From JAKAXG01 sp035702985 (lineage in GTDB: Bacteria; Actinomycetota; Acidimicrobiia; Acidimicrobiales; Palsa-688): a stretch of DNA of 64,000 nt. Shown here piece after piece: positions 11,250 through 18,478 of this stretch. Position numbers and translations under genes: made by a program. The DNA is taken from contig DASSZD010000067.1 in NCBI GenBank assembly GCA_035702985.1, positions 1 through 64,000 on the forward strand, read 5' to 3'. The notes below the pieces were generated by a model. It did not search any database and was not told the DNA's origin. It saw only the letters and a program-made list of their open reading frames with translations. The stretch's first letter is position 1. The number at the start of each line of letters is the position of its first letter.

Positions 11250-11854
11250 CTGTCACCAATCGAGGTTGGAGTCAGATATGCAGCGTTGAAGGTGATTATC
11301 CATGGAGTCGGATTTAGATGTCCTGGGTCCAAGCCCGGTTGGTCCCGCGTTAACTCGTAGTACTCGGAGGCCGCAGCTGGTACTGGGTGCAGCAGGACGT
11401 TGTCGAGGGTCGTCGTAGTCTGAGCAAAAATGCAGGCCGACGAAGCCGACACCAAGTCGAGCACCGTAGTGATGCCGTCTCCTGGATTCGTCTTGACGTT
11501 GTTGATCGGCCCTTTGAGACTCGCCTTTGCCTGTTGGAGCTGTTCGGCATAAAGCGACGGTGTGAAGATCGCTTTCAGATCAGCCTCGACCGCAGGGGTC
11601 ACGGAACGGGAGGCGACCAGTTGACGGGTTGCGTCCCCATACACGTGGTTCAGTACAGCGAACACGGCGTTGACGTAGGCCGGGGTGATCGACTGCGGGA
11701 CCACGTCGGGATTGGGGGCGTCCGTCGTCGTTGTTACGAGACCCGTCGTCGACGAAACCTCCGACGAAGTCGGCGCGGCGGAACTGTGACCCGTACCGGA
11801 GCAACCCGCCAGGATCCCCAAACCCGCCGCGAGAGCCAGAAATGGACGTCTCAT
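11237..11854 (-). CDS. Putative lipoprotein
   Basis: The preferred start is the ATG at 11854, giving 205 residues with a typical lipoprotein signal (MRRPFLALAAGLGILAGCSG, lipobox LAGC with Cys18) and a GGAGAGG site just upstream; the frame is open to 11944 but that extension has no signal character. After a Ser/Thr-rich tether (about 20-45) comes a folded domain of no family known to me, with YVNAVFAVLNHVYGDATRQ and LHPVPAAASEYYELTRDQP. It overlaps the secreted-protein gene. Base composition is visibly lower in GC than the surroundings, suggesting recent acquisition. Confidence 0.7.
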   Translation of the reverse strand: MRRPFLALAAGLGILAGCSGTGHSSAAPTSSEVSSTTGLVTTTTDAPNPDVVPQSITPAYVNAVFAVLNHVYGDATRQLVASRSVTPAVEADLKAIFTPSLYAEQLQQAKASLKGPINNVKTNPGDGITTVLDLVSASSACIFAQTTTTLDNVLLHPVPAAASEYYELTRDQPGLDPGHLNPTPWIITFNAAYLTPTSIGDRCAG

Positions 11855-11926
11855 AGCCTCTCCGCCACTTTCGCGCAGCGACACTTGGCGCGCAATGGCT
11901 ACTGCACACCTTTGTGGCCGCGCAAA

Positions 11927-12005
11927 TGTGAGCGGGAATCTCATCTGTGAGCCATAACAGGCAACGAAAGCCTATTCCGGCTCACAGAAGATAAAGAGGC
12001 TCACA
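11927..12005. promoter_or_regulatory. Dyad-symmetric array of four TGTGAGC half-sites
   Basis: TGTGAGC occurs at 11927-11933 and 11946-11952; its reverse complement GCTCACA occurs at 11980-11986 and 11999-12005. Each pair has a 19-base period and all four are placed symmetrically about position 11966. Symmetry extends inward: TCTGTGAGCC then AAxAGGC appears on both sides. The array lies 73-151 bases upstream of the lipoprotein start, in a low-GC, gene-free stretch (11855-12084), where an operator would be expected. It could instead be a recombination or integration relic. Confidence 0.6.
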
Positions 12006-12084
12006 GTTAGCTCGAGTAACTGCCCCACCAAAGCCCCTAAACGGGCAAAACTGCAGCCAACCGGTGGTCATGCGACCACCCTGG

Positions 12085-13137
12085 TCAGTCCGCCAGGTGC
12101 TCCCAGCGCCGGGGCACGACTATGACCTCGGCTGCCGGCGAAAGTCGGCCGGCCAGGGCCCGGGTGACCGGAAGGTCATCCCCCTCGGGGACGACCAGCC
12201 ACAGCGGCGAACCCGCCCGAGAGGACGACGACGAGCCCGACCCGGACGACGAGCCCGACCCGGACGACGAGCCCGACCCGGACGACGAGCCCGACCCGGG
12301 TGTCGAAACCGATCCCGGTGCCCCGTACAGCAGCCGGCAGTCGGCTGCGGTGGGAACCAGGTCCAGGTCCACCCCAACGGAGCAGACCACCACCACCGGG
12401 GCGTCCACCACCGGGACGTCCACCACCGGGGCGTCCACCACCGGGGCGCACACCCCCGACGGGGGCGCCGACGCCCCCGACGGCGAGGAGCCGGCCGGCA
12501 TGACACGCCCCACCGCCGGCGCCGGCCCCACCTCGGGCAGGTCGAACCACGGCAACGCGGGGGCGACCGGCTCCAGCCACGACAGTCCGATCAAGGAGGG
12601 CCGGCGGACCAGCACGGCCCGAAGCCAGCGGCTGCGGGCCAGCGTGTTGGCCGGATGGGTGGGAGCCCCGGCCCGGCGGAGCGTCCTCACCACCCGCGCT
12701 GCCTCGGCCAGCGCCGCCGAGGCCGGCTCGCCCGGTCGCATCTCCGAACGGGCGATCCGGTCGTGGCGGCCCACCCCGACCTCCAACCGATCGCCGACGG
12801 TGCGCGCCACCTCCAGTCCCAGCACCTCGCCCCGCAGCACGCCGTGCTCGGAGACCACCTCCAGCCCGTGGCTGGACAGCAGATCCGCCACCGAGGGGTC
12901 GTGACCGGCGGAATCGTCCATCAACGGCTCAGCCGCCACCGCCCGGCTCACCGACCGGCCCGTCACCGCCCACACGGTGGGCGACGGGGCGCTGAAGCAG
13001 CCGGCCCGACGGGCGACCACGCCCGCCGCCAACGGGTCCGGCCCGTCGACCAGCACGTCGAGGGATGCGGCACCCTGCCGGTCGGCCCACGCCAGGGCCG
13101 GCCCGAAGCGCGCCACCGCCCCGTCGTCGATGAGCAC
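12085..13137 (-). CDS. Conserved-looking hypothetical protein with Gly/Ser repeats
   Basis: I do not recognise this protein. From the first ordinary start (GTG 13137) it has 350 residues: a globular-looking N-terminal two thirds (LDVLVDGPDPLAAGVVARRAG, GLEVARTVGDRLEVGVGRHD), an APVVD-type repeat, a Gly/Ser repeat near residues 300-325, and a C-terminal WLVVPEGDDLPVTRALAGRL segment. The reading frame continues upstream to 13365 with protein-like sequence (LRIDQLRGTKLRALVADNW) directly after the rpmE stop at 13293, yet contains no ATG, GTG or TTG, so the real start may be a rare codon near 13272. Same strand as rpmE and rho. Confidence 0.6.
   Translation of the reverse strand: MLIDDGAVARFGPALAWADRQGAASLDVLVDGPDPLAAGVVARRAGCFSAPSPTVWAVTGRSVSRAVAAEPLMDDSAGHDPSVADLLSSHGLEVVSEHGVLRGEVLGLEVARTVGDRLEVGVGRHDRIARSEMRPGEPASAALAEAARVVRTLRRAGAPTHPANTLARSRWLRAVLVRRPSLIGLSWLEPVAPALPWFDLPEVGPAPAVGRVMPAGSSPSGASAPPSGVCAPVVDAPVVDVPVVDAPVVVVCSVGVDLDLVPTAADCRLLYGAPGSVSTPGSGSSSGSGSSSGSGSSSGSGSSSSSRAGSPLWLVVPEGDDLPVTRALAGRLSPAAEVIVVPRRWEHLAD
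12227..12298. repeat. Tandem repeat, 18 bases x 4
   Basis: Four perfect copies of an 18-base unit (GACGACGAGCCCGACCCG on the plus strand) inside the hypothetical gene, encoding a Ser-Gly linker in the minus-strand reading frame. The exact identity of the copies points to recent expansion by slippage. Confidence 0.9.
12386..12445. repeat. Tandem repeat, 15 bases x about 4
   Basis: Units of GCGTCCACCACCGGG with one G/A difference (12401-12415, 12416-12430, 12431-12445, and a partial unit before them), coding for Ala/Val-Pro-Val-Val-Asp repeats on the minus strand. Confidence 0.85.
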
Positions 13138-13292
13138 CCAGGCCCGCGACGACGGCGCGTCGAACAGGGCGGCGCCCCCCGGCAGAACCGAGGGGACGGC
13201 GCGCCCGGCTGTCTCTTTGTCCCAGTTGTCGGCGACCAGCGCCCGGAGCTTGGTGCCCCGGAGCTGGTCGATCCGAAGGTCGTCCTGGGGGG

Positions 13293-13502
13293 CTACTTCT
13301 TGCCCCGCCGCCCGTACCGGCGCTCGAAGCGCTCCACCCGGCCACCGGTGTCCACCAGCTTCTGCTTACCGGTGTAGAAGGGATGGCACTCGTTGCACAG
13401 CTCGGTGTGCAGCTCGTTCTTGGTGGAGCGGGTGGTGAAGGTGTTCCCGCACGAGCAGGTCACCTTGGCCTCGGTGTAGTTGGGATGGATCTCGGTCTTC
13501 AT
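13293..13502 (-). CDS. rpmE: 50S ribosomal protein L31, zinc-binding form
   Basis: A 69-residue protein starting MKTEIHPNYTEAKVTCSCGN. The cysteine pairs CSCG (about residues 16-18) and CNEC (37-40) make this the zinc-containing C+ form. It ends in a basic tail (RYGRRGKK). The longer frame up to 13667 is a shadow of rho; the ATG at 13502 follows an AAGG site and is 17 bases after the rho stop. Placement behind rho is typical of Actinomycetota. Confidence 0.96.
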   Translation of the reverse strand: MKTEIHPNYTEAKVTCSCGNTFTTRSTKNELHTELCNECHPFYTGKQKLVDTGGRVERFERRYGRRGKK

Positions 13503-13519
13503 AGCCTGCCTTTCCGGGA

Positions 13520-15538
13520 TCAGATGGCCGGGTTGGCGCTCTTGGCCAGCTCGGCGAGGAAATCGTCGTTGGTCTTGGTGGTCTTGAGGCGGTCCAGGAG
13601 CAGTTCCAGGCCGGCGGCGTGGCTGCCCTCGGTGGCCAGGGCGTTGAGCGCCCGCCGCAGCTTCCACACCTGCTGCAGCTGCTTGCGGTCGAAGAGCAGC
13701 TCCTCGTGGCGGGTGGAGGACCCGTTCACGTCGATGGCCGGGTAGATGCGCCGCTCCGCCAGTTTGCGGTCCAGGCGCAGCTCCATGTTGCCCGTGCCCT
13801 TGAACTCCTCGAAGATCACCTCGTCCATGCGGCTCCCTGTTTCCACCAGTGCGGTGGCGAGGATGGTCAACGATCCACCTTCCTCGATATTCCGCGCCGC
13901 CCCGAAGAACTTCTTGGGCGGGTACAGGGCGCCGGTGTCGATGCCCCCGGACATGATCCGTCCGGTGGCGGGGGCGGCCAGGTTGTAGGCCCGGGCCAGG
14001 CGGGTGATGCCGTCGAGGATGATGACCACGTCCCGGCCCAGTTCCACCATCCGCTTGGCCCGCTCGATGGTCAGCTCGGCCACCTGGGTGTGCTCCTCGG
14101 CCGGGCGGTCGAAGGTGGAGGCGATCACCTCACCCTTGACCGAGCGGGCCATGTCGGTCACCTCCTCGGGCCGCTCGTCGACCAGCAGCACCATCAGGTG
14201 CACCTCGGGGTTGTTGGCCTCGATGGCGTGGGCGATCTGCTTCAACACGGTGGTCTTGCCCGCCTTGGGGGGCGACACGATCAGGCCCCGCTGGCCCTTC
14301 CCTATCGGGGATAGGAGATCCACGATGCGGGTGGTGTCGTTGGCCGGGTGGGTCGGCATCTCGAGCTTGAGCCGGGTATCAGGAAAAAGAGGGGTCAGGT
14401 TCTCGAACCGGGGCCTGCCGCGGGCCTCGTCGGGGGTCAGGCCGGAGACGGTGTCGATGCGCAGCAGGGCCGGGTACTTCTCGTTGCCCCCGGCCGGGCG
14501 GGCCGCCCCCTCGACCCGGTCGCCGCGGCGCAGGGCGAAACGGCGGACCTGGCTGATGGAGACGTAGACGTCGCCGGGACCGGACAGGAAGCCGCCGGTG
14601 CGCAGGAACCCGTATCCCTCGTCCTTCAGATCCAGGTAGCCGTCCACCGGGATGGGCTCCCCGCTGAACTGGGTCTCGGCGTTCTGGCCCGGCAGGTCCC
14701 GCTCGCCCCGTTCGAAGCGGTCCCGGCCCCGGCGACGGCGGCTGCGCCGGTTACCGGGCTCGTTGTCGAAGTTGCGCTGGTTGTCCCCGCCGCCCGCCTG
14801 GCCGTGGTCGGCGCCGTGGTTGCCGGCGGCGTTGTGGTCCCGGTCCGCCTGGCGTGATTCGGCCGGCCCGGACTGGCCCCGGTGGCCGCCGTTGGTGGAG
14901 GCGGAGTCGGTGGCGTGACGGGCGGCGGCAGCCGTTGTTGCTCCCGAGTCGGAGCCGCCCTGGTCCCGGGCGCCCCCCTGGTCCCGGGAGCCGTCCGCCG
15001 CTCCCGACCTCGACCTCGACCCCGCCGCCGGTCCGGATCCGGAGCGGGCCGAGCGGTCATCGGCGCCGTTGGCCGCTTCGTCGACTTCTTCCTCGGGGAG
15101 GGCCAGCCGCAGGGCTTCGGCCTCCTCGCCCGTCCGGGCGGCCCGGCCCCGGCCCTTCGTCTGGACCCCGCCACCGGCGGCGCCGCCGCCACCGTCCGCG
15201 GTGTCGGCGCCGGGGGCCGCTTCCGCTCCGGCGGTACTCCCGCCTTCGGCTCCTTCGGGCCCGGAGCCCTCGGCCGGAGCCGCCGCGCTGCTGGTGCTGC
15301 GCCGGGTCCGCCGCCGCCGTGTGGGGGCGGCGTCCTCCTCGCTGGCGGCGCTGTCCCCCGCCCCGCTCTCGGAGCCGGCGGGCTCGGTCTCGATACCGGT
15401 GGCCCGCAGGATGTGGGTGATCAGGTCGGCCTTCTTGGCGCGCGGCGCCGGCCGGGCGCCGAGCGCATCGGCTATGGCTACCAGCTCCTCCCGCTCCTTG
15501 GCTTCTAGGACGGAGCGCTCGAGCTGCGGTTCGCTCAT
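13520..15538 (-). CDS. rho: Transcription termination factor Rho
   Basis: Hexameric RNA-dependent ATPase that ends transcription. The protein is 672 residues, against 419 in E. coli, because a long disordered Arg/Gly/Asp/Ser-rich segment (about residues 50-285) is inserted between the N-terminal helical domain (SVLEAKEREELVAIADALG) and the RNA-binding cold-shock domain (GYLDLKDEGYGFLRTGGFL). The ATPase domain has Walker A SPPKAGKTT, followed by VLLVDERPEEVTDM and the R-loop region. Such inserts are usual in actinobacterial Rho and add RNA-binding surface. The start codon follows directly on the stop of a possible leader ORF. Confidence 0.97.
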   Translation of the reverse strand: MSEPQLERSVLEAKEREELVAIADALGARPAPRAKKADLITHILRATGIETEPAGSESGAGDSAASEEDAAPTRRRRTRRSTSSAAAPAEGSGPEGAEGGSTAGAEAAPGADTADGGGGAAGGGVQTKGRGRAARTGEEAEALRLALPEEEVDEAANGADDRSARSGSGPAAGSRSRSGAADGSRDQGGARDQGGSDSGATTAAAARHATDSASTNGGHRGQSGPAESRQADRDHNAAGNHGADHGQAGGGDNQRNFDNEPGNRRSRRRRGRDRFERGERDLPGQNAETQFSGEPIPVDGYLDLKDEGYGFLRTGGFLSGPGDVYVSISQVRRFALRRGDRVEGAARPAGGNEKYPALLRIDTVSGLTPDEARGRPRFENLTPLFPDTRLKLEMPTHPANDTTRIVDLLSPIGKGQRGLIVSPPKAGKTTVLKQIAHAIEANNPEVHLMVLLVDERPEEVTDMARSVKGEVIASTFDRPAEEHTQVAELTIERAKRMVELGRDVVIILDGITRLARAYNLAAPATGRIMSGGIDTGALYPPKKFFGAARNIEEGGSLTILATALVETGSRMDEVIFEEFKGTGNMELRLDRKLAERRIYPAIDVNGSSTRHEELLFDRKQLQQVWKLRRALNALATEGSHAAGLELLLDRLKTTKTNDDFLAELAKSANPAI

Positions 15539-15960
15539 CTACAACCTCGTTGCTGGGTTCGTTTTCGGCCGGTCGGGGATCAGGGCAGGGTCAGCCAGGA
15601 CTCTGAGTCTCTTGCGAGCCCGGAGGGAAGTCGGCAGGTGCGTCCCGCTCTTGCACCACCCGCACTGGCAACATGGTGTAGCACTGGCGGTGGGGCCCCG
15701 GAGACGCACCGTCGGTGGCACAGCCAACGACGACTCATTCATGGTAGCGACCGCCCCGTTCGAGCGGCAACCACCATAGGGATGGGCCCACCGCCCCTCC
15801 CCGTCGTGACCGGCACACCCGGGATCCCCGGGATCCCCGTGGGGCCCGTGATCACCCCCGCCGCCCGGGAGCCCAGTCCCGGCCGGGACACCGGGGCGGC
15901 CGGGACACCGGGACGGCCGGGGCGGCCGGGATCCCCGTGACGCCGGGGCCCCAGGGCCCG
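15539..15960 (-). other. 422-base rho leader / thrC-rho intergenic region
   Basis: No assured gene. The half next to thrC (about 15810-15955) is a very GC-rich patchwork of CCGGGATCCCCG and CCGGGACACCGGG units that can fold into strong hairpins and may end thrC transcription. The half next to rho is a leader of about 200 bases with a possible promoter at 15741-15770. An open frame of 67 codons (ATG 15742) ends with TAG immediately before the rho ATG; another begins at ATG 15738. Confidence 0.5.
15741..15770 (-). promoter_or_regulatory. Candidate rho promoter
   Basis: On the minus strand TTGCCG (15765-15770), an 18-base spacer, then TACCAT (15741-15746). This would give an untranslated leader of roughly 195 bases before rho. 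Judged only by resemblance to consensus. Confidence 0.35.
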
Positions 15961-17073
15961 CTAGAGCCCCAGTTCGGCCCGCACCGCCTGGATGTCGGCG
16001 TCCACCGCGGTGGGCACGGCGATCTGGCCGATGGCGATATCGGGGTCCTTCAGGCCGTGGCCCGTGAGCACGCACACCACCGTCGAGCCCGACGGTGCCC
16101 CTACTTTCAGCAGACCGGCCACCGAAGCGGCCGACGCCGGCTCGCAGAACACCGACTCCTCCTGGGCCAGGTACCGGTAGGCGGCCAGGATCTCGTCGTC
16201 GGTCACCGCCCCGATGGCCCCGCCCGACTCCGACGCCGCCGCCGTCGCCCCGAACCATGACGCCGGCTTGCCGATCCGGATGGCGGTGGCCACCGTCTCG
16301 GGGTGCTCGACGGGGTGCCCCTCCACCAGCGGGGCGGCCCCGGCGGCCTGGAAGCCCATCATCCGGGGCAGCCGGGACAACCTTCCGGCGTCCTGGTACT
16401 CCCGGTACCCCTTCCAGTACGCCGTGATGTTGCCGGCGTTGCCCACCGGGATGAAGTGGAGGTCGGGCGCGTCGCCGAGCACGTCGACGATCTCGAAGGC
16501 GGCGGTCTTCTGACCCTCGATGCGGTAGGGGTTGATGGAGTTGACCACGGTCACCGGGGCCACGTCGCCGAGGGTGCGGACGATGTCGAGGGCCACGTCG
16601 AAATTGCCGCGGATCTGCAGCACCCGGGCCCCGTGGATGAGCGCCTGGGCCAGCTTCCCGAGGGCGATGTACCCCTCCGGGATGAGCACCGCGCAGGTCA
16701 TGCCAGCCCGGGCGGCGTAGGCGGCGGCCGAAGCCGAGGTGTTGCCGGTGGAGCCGCACACCACCGCCTTGGCCCCCTCCTCGAGGGCCTTGGAGATGGC
16801 CACCGTCATGCCCCGGTCCTTGAACGACCCGGTCGGGTTGGCCCCCTCGAACTTGAGCCACACCCGGGCCCCGGTCCGCTCCGACAGGCGGGGGGCCGGC
16901 AGCAGCGGGGTGGCCCCCTCGTACAAGGTCACCACCGGGGTGGCGTCGCTCACCGGCAGGTGCGGCCGGTACTCCTCGATCAGCCCCCGCCACCCCGACC
17001 ATCCGGGGCTGCGGCCGGCCCCGCCGCCCGGTCCCGACCCCGGCCCCGCTCCGGGGACCGTGCCGGCGGTCAT
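15961..17073 (-). CDS. thrC: Threonine synthase
   Basis: PLP enzyme converting O-phosphohomoserine to threonine. The 370-residue protein (short, class II-like form seen in Actinomycetota) carries the PLP lysine K85 in NPTGSFKDRGMT, the substrate loop GSTGNTSASAAAYAARAG, and the phosphate-cradle glycine stretch IPVGNAGNITAYWKGY. A Gly/Pro-rich N-terminal tail (about 1-24) has no clear role. The start overlaps the hom stop by 4 bases, so the last two steps to threonine share a transcript with hom. Confidence 0.96.
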   Translation of the reverse strand: MTAGTVPGAGPGSGPGGGAGRSPGWSGWRGLIEEYRPHLPVSDATPVVTLYEGATPLLPAPRLSERTGARVWLKFEGANPTGSFKDRGMTVAISKALEEGAKAVVCGSTGNTSASAAAYAARAGMTCAVLIPEGYIALGKLAQALIHGARVLQIRGNFDVALDIVRTLGDVAPVTVVNSINPYRIEGQKTAAFEIVDVLGDAPDLHFIPVGNAGNITAYWKGYREYQDAGRLSRLPRMMGFQAAGAAPLVEGHPVEHPETVATAIRIGKPASWFGATAAASESGGAIGAVTDDEILAAYRYLAQEESVFCEPASAASVAGLLKVGAPSGSTVVCVLTGHGLKDPDIAIGQIAVPTAVDADIQAVRAELGL

Positions 17074-18446
17074 GAGCCCACCACCCGGAGCAGGCTGCCG
17101 ACCCGGTGCACCACATCGAGGTGCCGCAGCTCACCCAGGCAGGACTGCACGTCACGCTCGTAGGCGGGGTGGGTGACGAACACCAGCCGGGCCCGGTCCG
17201 AGCCGCTGTCGATGGTCTCCTGCTCCATCAGGCGGATCGACACCCGGTGCTGGCCCAGCACCCCCGACACGGCGTGCAGCACACCCGGGCGGTCGGCCAC
17301 CTCCAGGGCGATGTAGTAGGCCGAGCGCAGGTCGTCGATGGGCCTGATGGCGACGTGGCGGAGGGCCACGGTGCGCCCGGCCCCGCCGGTGGTCAGGTTG
17401 TGGGCGGCGTCGAGCAGGTCGCCGAGCACGGCGCTGGCCGTGGGCATGCCTCCCGCCCCCCGGCCGAGGAACATCAGCTCGCCGACGGCCGCGCCCTCCA
17501 CGAACACCGCGTTGAAGCTGTCACGCACCGAGGCCAGCGGATGGGTGGCCGGCACCATGGCCGGGTGGACCCGCACCGCCACCGAGTCGCCCGCCGGCTC
17601 CCCCGCCGCCGGATCGTCGGCCGCCGACCTGTCGGCCCCGTCCTCCGCCCGGCCGGCCCGCCCCGCCCCGGCGCCCAGGCGGTGCTCCACCACGGCCAGC
17701 AGCTTGACCACGTAGCCGAGCTTGTGGGCCGCGGCGATGTCCGCCTCGGTGATCCCGGCGATCCCCTCCCGGTACACGTCGCCGGCCACGACCCGGGCCC
17801 CGAAGGCCACGTTGGCCAGGATGGCGGCCTTGGCCGCGGCGTCGAAGCCCTCCACGTCGGCCGTGGGGTCCCGCTCGGCGTACCCCAGGCTCTGGGCCTC
17901 CGCCAGGGCGTCGTGGTAGCTGGCGCCGGCCTCGCTCATCCGGGTCAGGATGAAATTGGTGGTTCCGTTGACGATGCCGGTGACCCGGCTGATGCTCTCG
18001 CCGGCCAGGGATTCCCGCAGCGGCCGGATGAGCGGGATGCCACCGGCCACGGCCGCCTCGAACAGGAGGTCGACCCCGGCCGACGCCGCCGCCTCGAACA
18101 ACTCGGCGCCGCAGTTGGCCAGCAGCTCCTTGTTGGCGGTTATCACCGGCTTGCCGGATTTGAGGGCGGTCAGGATCAGGGTGCGGGCCGGCTCTATGCC
18201 GCCGATCACCTCCACCACCACGTCCACCTCCGGGTCGGCCACCACGGCGCCGGCGTCGGTGGTCAGGATGCCCGCTGGCAACGGCACGTCCCGCTCCCGG
18301 GACTGGCTGCGCACGGCCACCGCCGCCAGCTGCAGGTCCAGGCCGGTACGGGTGGCGATGCGGGCGGAGTCCTCGACCATGAGGCGGACCAGCGCCGCGC
18401 CCACGTTGCCGCAGCCCAGGAGGCCGACGCGGAGAGCCGTTGACAT
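17070..18446 (-). CDS. hom: Homoserine dehydrogenase
   Basis: Reduces aspartate semialdehyde to homoserine for threonine and methionine synthesis. The NAD(P)-binding motif LLGCGNVGAALV is at the N terminus, the catalytic region has GIVNGTTNFILTRM and AEAQSLGYAERDPTADVEGFDAAAK, and the C-terminal ACT domain (YYIALEVADRPGVLHAVSGVL) is the site for threonine feedback control. A low-complexity Ala/Asp/Gly insert lies at about residues 258-288. A TACCCT box 7 bases before the ATG suggests its own leaderless transcript, even though lysA lies only 32 bases upstream. Confidence 0.97.
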   Translation of the reverse strand: MSTALRVGLLGCGNVGAALVRLMVEDSARIATRTGLDLQLAAVAVRSQSRERDVPLPAGILTTDAGAVVADPEVDVVVEVIGGIEPARTLILTALKSGKPVITANKELLANCGAELFEAAASAGVDLLFEAAVAGGIPLIRPLRESLAGESISRVTGIVNGTTNFILTRMSEAGASYHDALAEAQSLGYAERDPTADVEGFDAAAKAAILANVAFGARVVAGDVYREGIAGITEADIAAAHKLGYVVKLLAVVEHRLGAGAGRAGRAEDGADRSAADDPAAGEPAGDSVAVRVHPAMVPATHPLASVRDSFNAVFVEGAAVGELMFLGRGAGGMPTASAVLGDLLDAAHNLTTGGAGRTVALRHVAIRPIDDLRSAYYIALEVADRPGVLHAVSGVLGQHRVSIRLMEQETIDSGSDRARLVFVTHPAYERDVQSCLGELRHLDVVHRVGSLLRVVGS

Positions 18447-18453
18447 GCCGGGA

Positions 18454-18459
18454 AGGGTA
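18454..18459 (-). promoter_or_regulatory. Candidate -10 box for leaderless hom-thrC transcript
   Basis: TACCCT on the minus strand, 7 bases (18447-18453) before the hom ATG; no Shine-Dalgarno sequence is present in the 32-base lysA-hom gap. Confidence 0.45.
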
Positions 18460-18478
18460 GTGGCCGCCGGGCGGGGGC

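Noticed and set aside
11927..11953. Resemblance of AAATGTGAGCGGG and TGTGAGCCATAACA to the E. coli lac operator, raising vector contamination.
   Set aside because: The match is limited to the half-site, flanks do not match any cloning-vector lac region, and the symmetric array continues on the other side.
12227..12445. Possible CRISPR array.
   Set aside because: Repeats are directly tandem with no spacers and keep the reading frame; no cas gene is nearby.
12122..12904. Plus-strand frame encoding DDEPDP and STTGT repeats, resembling a surface protein.
   Set aside because: No signal peptide or domain; the repeats are read through equally on the minus strand, where the protein has hydrophobic core segments and fits the operon direction.
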